From: Paracoccus saliphilus
GTDB taxonomy: Bacteria > Pseudomonadota > Alphaproteobacteria > Rhodobacterales > Rhodobacteraceae
Assembly (NCBI RefSeq): GCF_028553805.1
Contig: NZ_CP067140.1
Coordinates: forward strand, 620,001 to 684,000
Direction: 5' to 3'
Length of the DNA stretch: 64,000 nucleotides
Shown here: piece by piece, positions 25,916 to 34,654 of the stretch
Layout: each line of letters begins with the position of its first letter
How positions within the stretch are numbered: the first letter of the stretch is position 1
Program-made: the position numbers and the translations under genes
The notes under the pieces: generated by a model
Databases searched by the model: none
Told to the model about the DNA's origin: nothing
The model's input: the letters and a program-made list of their open reading frames with translations, nothing else

Positions 25916-26874
25916 AGGCCAACCAAGCGCGAACGGTTTCCAATCGAAAAGTCCGTATTCAAGATAACAAGATTGTACGCCTGCGCTGAGGCTCGTGTTG
26001 AAGGGTATCGAATAGCCTCAAACCCAGCTGAACGGGCGCAGTCCGCTACAAACCTTGAAAACACATAAGCAGGTTTCTTATACCCCATTTCTTCCTGAGG
26101 TGTACTGAGGAGTGCTGAAAACGCGAGCGCGTTCAACAAATCCGATTGGTTTTGATGGCTGTCATATGGGGTCGCTAGATCCAAGACCTTCAAGTCACTA
26201 TCGAAGGCAATTTCAGCAACGGCGCAGTTGACCCCTCTTAGTTCATGAAAGCAAGTTTCTTTGCTGTCACCTAGGTACAGAACCGGCTGCCCTGCATGGT
26301 TGTACCTACCTTCGCCGACATACTTGGGGTCAGCAAAGTCAAATTGATCCACAGACACTTCTCTCAATCCTTCCAACCCACGCGCCCTGTACAAGCTCGA
26401 CGGCATCGTAGTGGTGTTGGTCGATTGTGATAGAGCCTCCAAGGCCTGAAGGATTTCTTGGGCGAACTCGTTCTTCAGTAGAAGAAATGGCGTCTCGTTC
26501 GCAATAGCGTGAATAGATGCAATGTTGTCCTCGAACTCTAAAGTAACATCGAATGGCAATTCGTACGGGTAGAGAGTATATCCCAACTTTTCACCGCACC
26601 TTGGACAATCCATCTCTTGAGCGAGGCGCTCGAATTGTTCCTTTGAATAAAATGCGCTGATCCGAGATCCGTCATAAAATGTATCAAGTTGAATTTGATT
26701 GCGCTGGAACTCTTCGGAATCGGCAGTGTATGCCGCAGGCCATATCTTTAAGAATTTCTCGTTGCATCGTTCGCAGCATGCAATGTCTGCCGAGAACCAG
26801 GAATCAAGTTCTTGAAGAAACACATCTTCGAATGCAGCCTCGTCGAGAGGGTGTGTAGGTGAAGACGAGCTCAC
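25873..26874 (-). CDS. RES-domain protein with N-terminal zinc ribbon
   Basis: 333 residues. N-terminal cysteine pairs (Cys33/34-Cys37 and Cys90-Cys93) form a likely zinc ribbon split by a 50-residue insert. The C-terminal RES domain shows LYRARG (Arg163 or 165), EGRYNHAGQPVLYLGDSKET, the Glu in CFHELRG (211) and the Ser in EAIRYPSTR (292), the Arg-Glu-Ser set that names the fold. Known RES toxins degrade NAD+ by phosphorolysis and arrest growth. The usual small Xre-type antitoxin gene is absent; instead a CHAT protease follows, suggesting the RES enzyme is held in check or released by other means. Confidence 0.82.
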   Translation of the reverse strand: MSSSSPTHPLDEAAFEDVFLQELDSWFSADIACCERCNEKFLKIWPAAYTADSEEFQRNQIQLDTFYDGSRISAFYSKEQFERLAQEMDCPRCGEKLGYTLYPYELPFDVTLEFEDNIASIHAIANETPFLLLKNEFAQEILQALEALSQSTNTTTMPSSLYRARGLEGLREVSVDQFDFADPKYVGEGRYNHAGQPVLYLGDSKETCFHELRGVNCAVAEIAFDSDLKVLDLATPYDSHQNQSDLLNALAFSALLSTPQEEMGYKKPAYVFSRFVADCARSAGFEAIRYPSTRASAQAYNLVILNTDFSIGNRSRLVGLCLFDGQITRTVEV

Positions 26875-27030
26875 ACTTTTATCCTGTAAATCTGTGGTTT
26901 TACACTGCTGAATAACTAATCATAAATGGCGAGGATTGCTAACCCAAAATCTGCCTCTTCCGCAAGTGACTACCTTAGGAAAGCGGCAACGCAGCGACGA
27001 AGGTCTCGATCAACGGCAGCTTTTGGGTCG

Positions 27031-27804
27031 CTAGTGGATACAGCCAAGATAATTCTCGCCAAATCGCTCCATAGTCGCGTTAGAAATGTCTTCGCTTACG
27101 CTGTCGTCGATGAACAAACCCCAAGGGTAAACGTCAACGTTTGCTAGATCGAAGTCATCCTTTGGGTTTTGTTTGTTCTTGGCCAAGAAGGCGTAACGGA
27201 TACCAGCCCACATCTCGAATCCGAGTTCGACCTCTAGGCCGTCGTAGCCGCTATCTCCAGGCGCATCTAGGATCACTTTTTTGGTCACGTGGCCGAGTGT
27301 TTCGAGCAGCATTGTGCTACAAGTATGTGCAACGATATCAGCCAACTGAATTCCTAAGTGCGTTCTCGAATCTTGCTCAAAATGGAATTCGCAACATCCA
27401 AAGGCAACATTCCTATCAGCCACACCAGCCGCGACTTTTCTTGACTGGAAAAGACCCTCGTCAAAGAAAACCTTGTGTGTCTGCCCTTCAAGACTGGGAT
27501 GAGATAGAGCGGAGCTCAGAAGCCTGAGGGCCGCGGGGCCCAGCCTTTTGTCGCCATCCACGACGCAGACAGCAATTTTGCACTGCCTTCCAATGAAGGA
27601 CTTCAAGGCATCTCGCAGGGCTTGAAGCTGCCGATCTCCCGCCATTTTGGCCGAAGATTTGTATTCAAACTCTTCTGGATCATATCCATGTTTCCGGAAA
27701 ACGGAATCGATATGCTCTGTCGGATCAGTGTCGCAGATTACAAACGCTGCCAACGAAAAACCAAAGCGATGATGTTTACTGTCATCCAAATAAAAATATG
27801 CCAT
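27031..27804 (-). CDS. DUF3800 protein
   Basis: 257 residues of DUF3800, an RNase-H-like fold family: YFYLDDSKHHRFGF at the N-terminus with paired Asp, ICDTDP, VVDGDKRLG, and IQLADIVAH near the C-terminus. Members are often in defence islands and their biochemical activity is uncertain. It is the first of the three minus-strand genes with RES and CHAT. An IS3 fragment begins 38 bases upstream of its start and may have replaced the native promoter. Confidence 0.8.
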   Translation of the reverse strand: MAYFYLDDSKHHRFGFSLAAFVICDTDPTEHIDSVFRKHGYDPEEFEYKSSAKMAGDRQLQALRDALKSFIGRQCKIAVCVVDGDKRLGPAALRLLSSALSHPSLEGQTHKVFFDEGLFQSRKVAAGVADRNVAFGCCEFHFEQDSRTHLGIQLADIVAHTCSTMLLETLGHVTKKVILDAPGDSGYDGLEVELGFEMWAGIRYAFLAKNKQNPKDDFDLANVDVYPWGLFIDDSVSEDISNATMERFGENYLGCIH

Positions 27805-27842
27805 GAAGTGGAAATAAGCGCCCTTGGGTTGCTCTTAAAGAA

Positions 27843-28080
27843 TGTCCGTCGTCAGAACATTATGCGCAGATGGTTGCGTAAATTAGCGGAGTATAGGCCT
27901 CGTCATTGGGTTAATGTTACGCGGCGAGCTTGCGGTGTTGCAAGCGCCGGTGTTGGATGGTCTTTCGCTTGATCCTTTCGCGTTGTTTGATGATGGTGTC
28001 GGCCTTGTCAAAGTAGGCGTCGGCGGGTGTTACGTTGTTCAGGCTCTCATGGTATCGCCGGTGATTGTAGTGTTCGACGA
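27843..28080 (-). mobile_element. Truncated IS3-family end (minus)
   Basis: These 238 bases are the reverse complement of the last part of the intact IS3 copy (31895-32132), with a single visible base difference. They hold the terminal inverted repeat (TGTCCGTCGTCAG at 27843) and the last 77 or so codons of orfB (VEHYNHRRYHESLNN onwards). The fragment is fused in frame to the N-terminal half of an IS110 transposase, giving a chimeric ORF at 27917-28363. Confidence 0.88.
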
Positions 28081-28363
28081 GGCGCGCAGACAGAGCCTTG
28101 TGCGCCATGCGAGCGTCGATGCAGATGATCGGGACACCGCGCTTCTCAAGCTCACGCGTCAGCCAAGTGGCGAGTATCCCGCTTTCATGCACGACACGTT
28201 CCGCATCAGGAACTTCCCGGGAAAGATGGTCGGCGATGACATCCGGGTCCGTCGGCAGGGTCGCGCGTTTCACAACCGATCCCTGCGCATCCACAACGCA
28301 GACCGAGACCTCTTTCAACGAAACGTCGAGACCAACATAGTTGCTCATGGTCGTTCTCCTCAC
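27917..28363 (-). pseudogene. Chimeric ORF: IS110 N-half fused to IS3 orfB C-end
   Basis: The first 95 or so residues (MSNYVGLDVSLKEVSVCVVD up to ALSARL) are the DEDD domain of the IS110 transposase, identical to that of the intact copy at 38129-39169. They then switch to the IS3 orfB C-terminus (VEHYNHRRYHESLNN). The join lies at 28079-28080 at a shared GA. The fusion has no catalytic serine domain and no IS3 DDE core, so it should be inactive. Its partner half is at 29201-29973. Confidence 0.85.
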
Positions 28364-28435
28364 GGCTTTAATTGGTGAGGCTGATCCTATCAGACCTCGT
28401 TCGCCCGGGGAGAGCGACCGCCGCGATCACACCAT
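28079..28435 (-). mobile_element. IS110 copy 1, inverted N-terminal half
   Basis: Carries the 5' end of the element (boundary ATGGTG at 28435 on the minus strand, preceded by GAATGAC target sequence 28436-28442) and the start of the transposase. It points away from the other half at 29201-30204; inverting 28080-29200 would rebuild an intact element. Confidence 0.82.
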
Positions 28436-28647
28436 GTCATTCGCTGTCGTTCGCGTGCTCCTCACAAGATGAGCACTTTGACACTCACGTTTCGCAAAGT
28501 AATACGCCTTGATGTGTCTGCATCGAACCTCTTACTGAATTTTGTCGCTAGGGTATCAATCATAAAGCCTCTCTCAGTTCCAAGCTTTATTCGGACGATG
28601 CAACGATCTACTAAACTACAAGGATTTATCGCGAACGGGAGTGAATA

Positions 28648-29200
28648 GTGGCGTTCTGGTCTGGCGAAAAGCTGAAAGAGGAATTGGCTCCGCTCATCAC
28701 GGGCTATGATGAGAACGCTATCGACTGCGCGGCCTACACGCTGCGGATCGGCAACGAAATCTACATCAGCCCAGATCATAAGGTTGAGATTTTATCGCAG
28801 CACACAAAGCAGAAGCTGCGGCCGGGTGAAGGTTTCGCAATCCCGCCTGGTCAATTCGCTTTTCTGACTACCCAGGAAGAAATCACGGTTCCCGATACGG
28901 CGATCGCGTTTATCTCGATCCGTGCCCGCCCAAAGTTTCGCGGTCTCATCAATATCTCCGGGTTTCATGTAGACCCCGGCTACAAAGGCCAGCTTGTCTT
29001 CTCGGTGTTGAATGCTGGTCCAACGCCGCACCACTTGGAAGAAGGCCAGAAGCTGTTCCTGATTTGGTTCGCTGACCTCGATCGACAGACGGCGATGAAA
29101 AAGGAAGAAGACGAGGGGTTCGGCCAAGGAACAGCCCGTGTTGATGTAGAGCAGGGACAACGGGTAAAAACTCATGAAGCTTTTCCGCCAAGGGATGGGA
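28648..29200 (+). pseudogene. dCTP-deaminase/dUTPase-like protein, C-terminus lost
   Basis: Starting at GTG 28648 (GGGAG 6 bases before), about 184 residues of a DCD/dUTPase-fold protein are read: CAAYTLRIGNEIYISPDHKV, LRPGEGFAIPPGQFAFLTTQ, ISIRARPKFRGLINISGFHV and DPGYKGQLVFSVLNAGPTPH. The position of the usual Dcd catalytic Glu (L-E-x-N) reads F-S-V-L-N. After PRDGI the frame runs into the IS110 C-half (fused ORF to 29973), so the family's C-terminal helices are missing. Defence-type dCTP deaminases belong to this fold, and this may be the relic of one; it is probably inactive. Confidence 0.72.
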
Positions 29201-29973
29201 TCAACAAGTCGGACAAGGCGGACGCGGAGGGTCTGGCGCAGCTGTCTCGGACCGGCTGGTTCACGAAAGTCCATGTTCGCAGCGAAGCCTCCGACCGAGT
29301 GCGGGCGCTGGTGGGGGCGCGAGAACGACTGATCCGCATGCGCAAGGATCTCGAAGCCCATATCCGCGGTGTCCTCAAAACCTTCGGCATCCGCATGGGA
29401 GCTGTTCCCAGTGCCCATCATCGCCAAGGATTCCGAGACCAGCTTGCCGAGGCTGGAGCCTGCGATCCGATGCTGGGGCTTGTGGCACAGACCATGATAC
29501 CCATCCACAAGACACTTTGCGCCTCGGCGGAAGCCCTGGCCGATGAACTGATGCATGTTGCCAAGCAGAATACGTTGGCACGTCGCCTCATGACAGTGCC
29601 GGGCGTCGGCCCCCTCGTGGCGCTCAACTTCATCGCGACATTGGACGATGCGAGCAGGTTCCGTCGATCGAGCGATGTCGGCGCGTTTCTGGGATTGACG
29701 CCACGACGATACCAATCGGGCGAGATCGACAGATCAGGCCGTATCTCCAAATGCGGAGATGCCGAGATGCGACGTCTGCTTGTATCCGCTGCCGCGTCCT
29801 TGATGACACAGGTCAGACGGTTCTCACCTCTCAAGTCCTGGGCGATCCGGCTCAGCGCGCGCAAAGGCTTCAAGAAGGCCGCCGTCGCAACGGCACGCAA
29901 GATCGCCGTGATCCTCCATGCCATCTGGCGTGATGGAACCGAGTTCAACTGGAAAGGGGAGCCCGCAACCTGA
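29201..29973 (+). pseudogene. IS110 transposase C-terminal half (copy 1)
   Basis: From NKSDKADAEGLAQLSRTGWF to the stop this is the C-terminal part of the IS110 transposase of the intact copy, including MTVPGVGPLVALNFIATLDD and the serine motif RSGRISKCGDAEMRRLL. It is fused in frame behind the truncated deaminase, without its own DEDD domain. Confidence 0.88.
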
Positions 29974-30204
29974 CAAACAGAATACCCGCCTGAGGACAGG
30001 GCGGGTTCGGCGTCCTCCGGGACGGTGGCAGATCGATCTCGCGTGAAGCGGTCGAGGTGACGCCAACCGCATCAACCTCGTGAATGACATTCCAGACGAT
30101 CAGCCCCGGACGCCATCATGAAGCGGCACTGCCTGACTTCGGAGAGAACCAAGACCCCGGCGGACAACAGAACCATGCCCTTGACATCACCGCGATCAGA
30201 GAAC
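29201..30204 (+). mobile_element. IS110 copy 1, right half with non-coding end
   Basis: The 3' half of the transposase plus about 230 bases of non-coding right end, finishing in GATCAGAGAAC at 30204 and followed by CGCT. The non-coding end matches that of the intact copy and includes GAATGAC at 30082-30088. Confidence 0.85.
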
Positions 30205-30573
30205 CGCTTTCCCGTGAGGGCTTTCTGTACTTCGCTCTTGCAGCGAAAGTCTGGTTCCCGCCCGACCTTCAGAACCCCTCGCAGATGCGGCGGGGACCGA
30301 GCGCTTGCAGCGAATGACCGAAAGTCCCGCATATCTGCCGCTCGGTCTAGAACCAGTATCTATTCATCTCCTTCAAGAACTCAGGCTTTGTCACTTGAAA
30401 GTTCGAAGCATCGCCAATGACTGAGTCGATGCCACAGTGCGGACAGAGTGCTGTTCTCCCTTCATCACACCAGTCTTCAATCTCCGTGGGAAGAAACACC
30501 GAACAGCAGTAGAAGCAGCCGCAGTGCTGGCTAGCTGCAAGCTCCGATCGATGATTGGCGCTGTGTGCGTGAG
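30205..30573. other. Flank of IS110 copy 1 with a truncated gene
   Basis: Old flanking DNA between IS110 and IS3. The right half holds the 3' end of a minus-strand gene (next entry); the left half has no recognised gene. A further GAATGACCG lies at about 30312-30320, similar to the IS110 target. Confidence 0.5.
30347..30573 (-). pseudogene. C-terminal part of a small Cys-rich cytoplasmic protein
   Basis: About 75 residues, HAHSANHRSELAASQHCGCF then YCCSVFLPTEIEDWCDEGRT and LCPHCGIDSVIG, ending EFLKEMNRYWF. The Cys pairs suggest a zinc-binding fold seen in small bacterial 'cytoplasmic proteins' of unknown role. The IS3 element is inserted at 30574, and the sequence beyond it does not continue the frame from a start codon, so the 5' end is lost or damaged. 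Confidence 0.6.
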
Positions 30574-30658
30574 TGTTGGCCGTCAGCACCCATGGCACAG
30601 ATTTGAGGTTGTGATTTAAGGAGGATTTGGGTCTCGTCGGAGTGACGAAGGAACGCAG

Positions 30659-31081
30659 ATGAGACCCAAATCCTCAAAATCGAAATCACCCTCCAAAGCC
30701 CCCGCCGAACAGGTGGTGAAAGATATCCGCCGCAAGACGCGGCGCCACTTCTCGGCGGAGGACAAGATCCGGATCGTGCTGGAAGGCTTACGTGGCGATG
30801 ACAGCATTGCGGAGCTATGCCGCCGCGAAGGGATCGCCCAAAGCCTGTATTACACATGGTCCAAGGAGTTCATGGAGTGAGGCGTGAGCCGCCACCGGTT
30901 CGAGGCCACGCCGAACGGCAAGCGTCGGCTGGCTGGTGACACGGTCCGGGCAGCAACCACCGACGAGGTGAAGGGCTTGCGCCGTGAGGCACATGACCTG
31001 AAGGAATGCGTCGCCGATCTGACGCTGGAAAACCGGCTGCTTAAAAAAAGCATGATCGCGGATGGGGAGGTCGACGAATGA
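30659..31081 (+). pseudogene. IS3 orfA interrupted by an in-frame TGA
   Basis: The frame begins MRPKSSKSKSPSKAPAEQVV and carries the orfA helix-turn-helix (SAEDKIRIVLEGLRGDDSIA ELCRREGIAQSLYY). It stops with TGA at 30878-30880 after KEFME, then continues in the same frame (GKRRLAGDTVRAATTDEVKG ... leucine-rich coiled coil LTLENRLLKKSM) to 31081. Compared with related orfA products (from memory, KEFMEAGKRRLAGDT), about 36 extra bases containing the stop sit between. The stop at 31079-31081 overlaps the orfB ATG. Confidence 0.8.
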
Positions 31082-32058
31082 GGTATCCCGCAGCTGAGAA
31101 GCTCGAGATTATCCGGATCGTCGAGCAATCCCACCTGCCGACAAAGCGCACGCTGGAGCAGTTGGGCATCGCACGCCGAACCTTTTACCGCTGGTATGAT
31201 CTATATCTGGCAGGCGGCCCTGAAGCGCTGGAGGACCGTCCATCCGCGCCAGGCCGGGTCTGGAACCGAATCCCCACTGCGATCCATGACCAGATCATCG
31301 AGATGGCGCTGGAGCAGTCCGAGCTGTCCCCCCGAGAGTTGGCAGTGCGGTTCACCGACGAAAAGCGCTACTTTGTATCGGAAGCCACGGTCTATCGCCT
31401 GCTCAAGGCACATGACCTCATCACCAGCCCAGCCTTCGTGGTGATCAAGGCGGCTGATGAGTTCAAACGCAAGACCAGCCGCCCCAACGAGATGTGGCAA
31501 ACCGATTTCACCTATTTCAAGATCATCGGTTGGGGCTGGGTGTATCTGTCGACCGTGCTCGACGATTACTCGCGCTACATCATCGCCTGGAAACTCTGCA
31601 CCACCATGCGTGCCGAGGATGTGACCGATACGCTGGAACTGGCGCTCTGTGCTTCAGGCTGTGATCAGGCCCATGTGCGCCACAAGCCTCGGCTACTCAG
31701 CGATAATGGTCCGAGCTATATCGCCGGCGAACTGGCTGAATGGATCGAGGCGCAAGGCATGAGCCATGTGCGTGGCGCTCCATTGCATCCCCAGACCCAA
31801 GGCAAGATCGAGCGCTGGCACCAGACACTCAAAAATCGCATCTTGCTGGAAAACTACTTCCTGCCGGGCGATCTCGAAGCCCAAATCGAGGCCTTCGTCG
31901 AACACTACAATCACCGGCGATACCATGAGAGCCTGAACAACGTGACACCCGCCGACGCCTACTTTGACAAGGCCGACACCATCATCAAACAACGCGAAAG
32001 GATCAAGCGAAAGACCATCCAACACCGGCGCTTGCAACACCGCAAGCTCGCCGCGTAA
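31078..32058 (+). CDS. IS3-family transposase OrfB
   Basis: 326 residues with an rve integrase core. DDE residues are in WQTDFTYFKIIGWGW (Asp), RLLSDNGPSYIAGELAEW (Asp) and HPQTQGKIERWHQTLKNR (Glu). The N-terminus is a helix-turn-helix (TLEQLGIARRTFYRWYDLYL). ATG 31078 overlaps the orfA stop (ATGA); in the family an OrfAB fusion by frameshifting or coupling is needed for transposition. Confidence 0.93.
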   Translation: MRYPAAEKLEIIRIVEQSHLPTKRTLEQLGIARRTFYRWYDLYLAGGPEALEDRPSAPGRVWNRIPTAIHDQIIEMALEQSELSPRELAVRFTDEKRYFVSEATVYRLLKAHDLITSPAFVVIKAADEFKRKTSRPNEMWQTDFTYFKIIGWGWVYLSTVLDDYSRYIIAWKLCTTMRAEDVTDTLELALCASGCDQAHVRHKPRLLSDNGPSYIAGELAEWIEAQGMSHVRGAPLHPQTQGKIERWHQTLKNRILLENYFLPGDLEAQIEAFVEHYNHRRYHESLNNVTPADAYFDKADTIIKQRERIKRKTIQHRRLQHRKLAA

Positions 32059-32132
32059 CATTAACCCAATGACGAGGCCTATACTCCGCTAATTTACGCA
32101 ACCATCTGCGCATAATGTTCTGACGACGGACA

Positions 32133-32536
32133 GTGAGGAGCAGTTGGCCTATCTCATGTGGCCAGTCTCGTTTTCCGAGATCGCAATGCATCGTGAGGCC
32201 GATGTCCAGGAACTTCACAATCTTTGTCATGCCTATGCTGGCAAAGCTGAGATAGACTTTTCCCGGTTGGCGTCGCTGGATTTTTATCAACGGCTGGCTT
32301 GCGCCTGTGCTAATCGATGGGGGCTCGTTATCGAGTTGCTGATCGACGCGTTCTTGATCGTGATCGACGCGGAAGAAAGCGAGGCAACCTCAGGGCATTT
32401 CTGCAAAGCTTTCACTCAGCGAACCGGCCTTCGTCCGGGATATTCCCCATTTGCAATCGACGAATACGATAGGCTTTTTGAAGCACAGAACATATTTGAA
32501 ATCTGGGAGAAAAAACGGAACGTTATGCGAACTTGA
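32133..32536 (+). pseudogene. C-terminal remnant resembling a TniB/TnsC-type AAA ATPase
   Basis: About 130 codons (from an internal ATG 32144: MAYLMWPVSFSEIAMHREAD). IDFSRLASLDFYQRLACACA, NRWGLVIELLIDAF and HFCKAFTQRTGLRPGYSPFA resemble the C-terminal helical lid of AAA+ proteins of the TniB/TnsC type, from memory. No Walker motifs are present, so the N-terminal ATPase part is missing. IS3 lies directly upstream. The hairpin at 32566 could be its terminator. Confidence 0.4.
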
Positions 32537-33186
32537 CCAAGTGAGGCATACGACGCAATGTATCGGCTCGCGCATAGCGCGAGCTGATTTCGTTTGCAGA
32601 CCCGTCAAGTTCCGACATGCTCGGAATGCACGCAAATGCCCTAAATCTGCAAGGAATTGGCATGAGGACCTGAGCGCATAAATATTTCTTTATTAATCAA
32701 TGTGGTGTAGGTGATTCGTTTAGGCTAATCTGGAAATTTGCACTCTTATGCTTTCCTTACATCTGTCGTCTGCGCGTGAGAACGTGGTCCTTGCCGCAGG
32801 CAGCCGGTTATGATCGGCTCGGGACAGGACGTGTCCTTGGGGCAATTCGCGAAAGCCCACATTGCCGAAATTCGAGCGCCGAATATGCTGCGCGATGTAC
32901 GAACGGCAGGAAAGCGAAAGCCGTGATGTGGCATCACGATATCTGATGGACGGCTGGTCAGGGCCGTTCAAGTCGCCGCGCAAAGCGTCAGATTACCGGC
33001 CCGCGGCGTCGCCACAAGTCGGGTCCGAGCCCGGTCCATTCGCTCCCTCAACGCCTTGCGAACGGTGGCGTCGCACCACATTTCGATCACTCGGAGCCGC
33101 CCCCAGCCTTTCGTGGAGCGGGCATCCGCTTCATCTTTGCCTGTATAGGCTACTTCATTGGTGCGCCCGCCTCGACAACGTTACGA
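32537..33186. other. Gene-poor stretch with one strong hairpin
   Basis: About 650 bases with no recognised ORF. GCTCGCGC-ATA-GCGCGAGC (32566-32584), followed by TGATTTCGTTT, is a likely terminator. An AT-rich block near 32680-32720 marks a compositional change. The rest shows nothing I can name. Confidence 0.5.
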
Positions 33187-34371
33187 TTAACTACCGCTAG
33201 CGGCCAGTACCGCCCCAAGGCCTTCTTGCAGGTCCTTGACGAATGATTCCGGAACCTCCAGCGACGGGAAATGTCCCCCGGTTTCAGGCGTCTCCCATCG
33301 GACGATTTGTCGGTACCGCTCCTGTGCCCAGGCGCGCGGACACTTCTCGATGTCGCGGGGATATATGCTGATCGCCGACGGGACATCGACACGAAGTTCG
33401 GGGTCGAGCACATTAACTCCGCCATGGCTTTCGTAGTAGATGCGGGCCGCCGATGCGCCGGTCCGCGTCAGCCAGTACAGGGTGACGTCGTCAAGAAGGC
33501 GATCCCTGGAAATCGTCTCGAAAGGGCTGTCTTCGGTATCTGTCCACTCAGCGAATTTATCGAGGATCCAGGCAAGAAGCCCGACCGGTGAGTCGACAAG
33601 CGAGTAACCGATAGTCTGCGGTCGGGTCGCCTGCTGCTTCGCATATGCTGCGCGGTGGAGCCAGAAATCGCGGGTGTCCTCGGTCCATTTGCGTTCGACC
33701 GCCGTCAGCCCGTCCGTTGTCAACCCTGGCGGTGCCTGCGCGAGCGTAGTGTGGATGCCAAGAACCTGTGCCGGGAACCTGCCACCGAGGATCGTGGTGA
33801 TCACACCTCCCCAGTCGCCGCCATGGGCAGCGAATTTGTGGTAGCCGAGCCTTCCCATCAGCTCCACCCATGCGGCCGCGATCTTTCCTGCTCCCCATCC
33901 GGTGGTGGCCGGCTTGTCGCTGTAACCAAAGCCTGGCAGCGACGCTGCCACGACGTGGAACGCTGGCGCATCTGGATCTTTCGGATCTGTCAGTTCGTCT
34001 ATGACATGGGTGAACTCGGCAATGCTGCCTGGCCAGCCGTGTGTCAGGATCAGGGGCGTGGCATCTGTGCGGGTGGATCGGCGGTGCAGGAAGTGGATTC
34101 TCAGATCTTCAATGGTCGTGCGGAACTGGCCGATCCGGTTGAGGCGCGCTTCGAACGACCGCCAATCATACTCTGTGCGCCAGTAGTTCAGGATGTCGAC
34201 GAGGTCGGCGAGAGGAACGCCCTGTTCCCATCGGCGAGGGCCGGGCGCGGCGCGATGGACCGTCTCGGCCTCCGGCAGACGCGCGGCGGCCAGCCGTGCG
34301 CGAAGATCATCGAGGTCAGCGTCAGTTGCGTGGGCTTCAAATGCTTGCACGTCGCAGGTTTGATGGTTCAT
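33187..34371 (-). CDS. Epoxide hydrolase family alpha/beta-hydrolase
   Basis: 394 residues from ATG 34371 (MNHQTCDVQAFEAHATDADL). The EHN N-terminal domain (LDDLRARLAAARLPEAETVH ... EYDWRSFEARLNRIGQFRTT) precedes the hydrolase core with the oxyanion motif LTHGWPGSIAEF, the nucleophile Asp in AAHGGDWGGVITT, Tyr residues in the lid and TGGHFPSLEVPE with the catalytic His. It likely converts epoxides to diols. It is divergent from a LysR regulator, which probably controls it. Confidence 0.87.
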   Translation of the reverse strand: MNHQTCDVQAFEAHATDADLDDLRARLAAARLPEAETVHRAAPGPRRWEQGVPLADLVDILNYWRTEYDWRSFEARLNRIGQFRTTIEDLRIHFLHRRSTRTDATPLILTHGWPGSIAEFTHVIDELTDPKDPDAPAFHVVAASLPGFGYSDKPATTGWGAGKIAAAWVELMGRLGYHKFAAHGGDWGGVITTILGGRFPAQVLGIHTTLAQAPPGLTTDGLTAVERKWTEDTRDFWLHRAAYAKQQATRPQTIGYSLVDSPVGLLAWILDKFAEWTDTEDSPFETISRDRLLDDVTLYWLTRTGASAARIYYESHGGVNVLDPELRVDVPSAISIYPRDIEKCPRAWAQERYRQIVRWETPETGGHFPSLEVPESFVKDLQEGLGAVLAASGS

Positions 34372-34654
34372 GGGATAGCCCCGGAATGACCCGTCGTGGC
34401 GAGGCGCCTGAGTGCGGCAAAGCACTGACGAACAATTTTCGCCCGTTCAATGCGCCCCTGTTGGCGGATTTGGTGAACCGCCTCCTGATCAATGCCGGAG
34501 GCCGGAACCCTGCGGACGGGATCACTTTCAGCAGTACAATTAGAAAAACTGTATCCCATATTGATATATCTCCATATGCATAACTCATAAAGATTAGCAA
34601 TTTATGGCGCTTAATGCTTGTCAGTAAAATTGTATTACTGTTAGTTTTTCTATC
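34372..34654. promoter_or_regulatory. Divergent promoter region between hydrolase and LysR gene
   Basis: 283 bases, much more AT-rich than both flanking genes, containing near-palindromic AGTAAAATTGTATTACT at about 34623-34639 and an ACAATTAGAAAAACTGT stretch at about 34535. These are suitable LysR T-N11-A type boxes, though assignment is by inspection only. Confidence 0.45.

Larger units (their letters stand above)
30574..32132 (+). mobile_element. IS3-family element, complete
   Basis: 1559 bp with imperfect terminal inverted repeats beginning TGTTGGCCGTCAG (left) and ending CTGACGACGGACA (right). A 5-bp target duplication GTGAG flanks it (30569-30573 and 32133-32137). It has the IS3 layout of orfA followed by an overlapping orfB. 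OrfA holds an internal stop, so transposition may be impaired. Confidence 0.9.

Noticed and set aside
32862-33200. ORFs in the gap before the epoxide hydrolase
   Set aside because: No ribosome sites, no recognised motifs and atypical composition for coding DNA.
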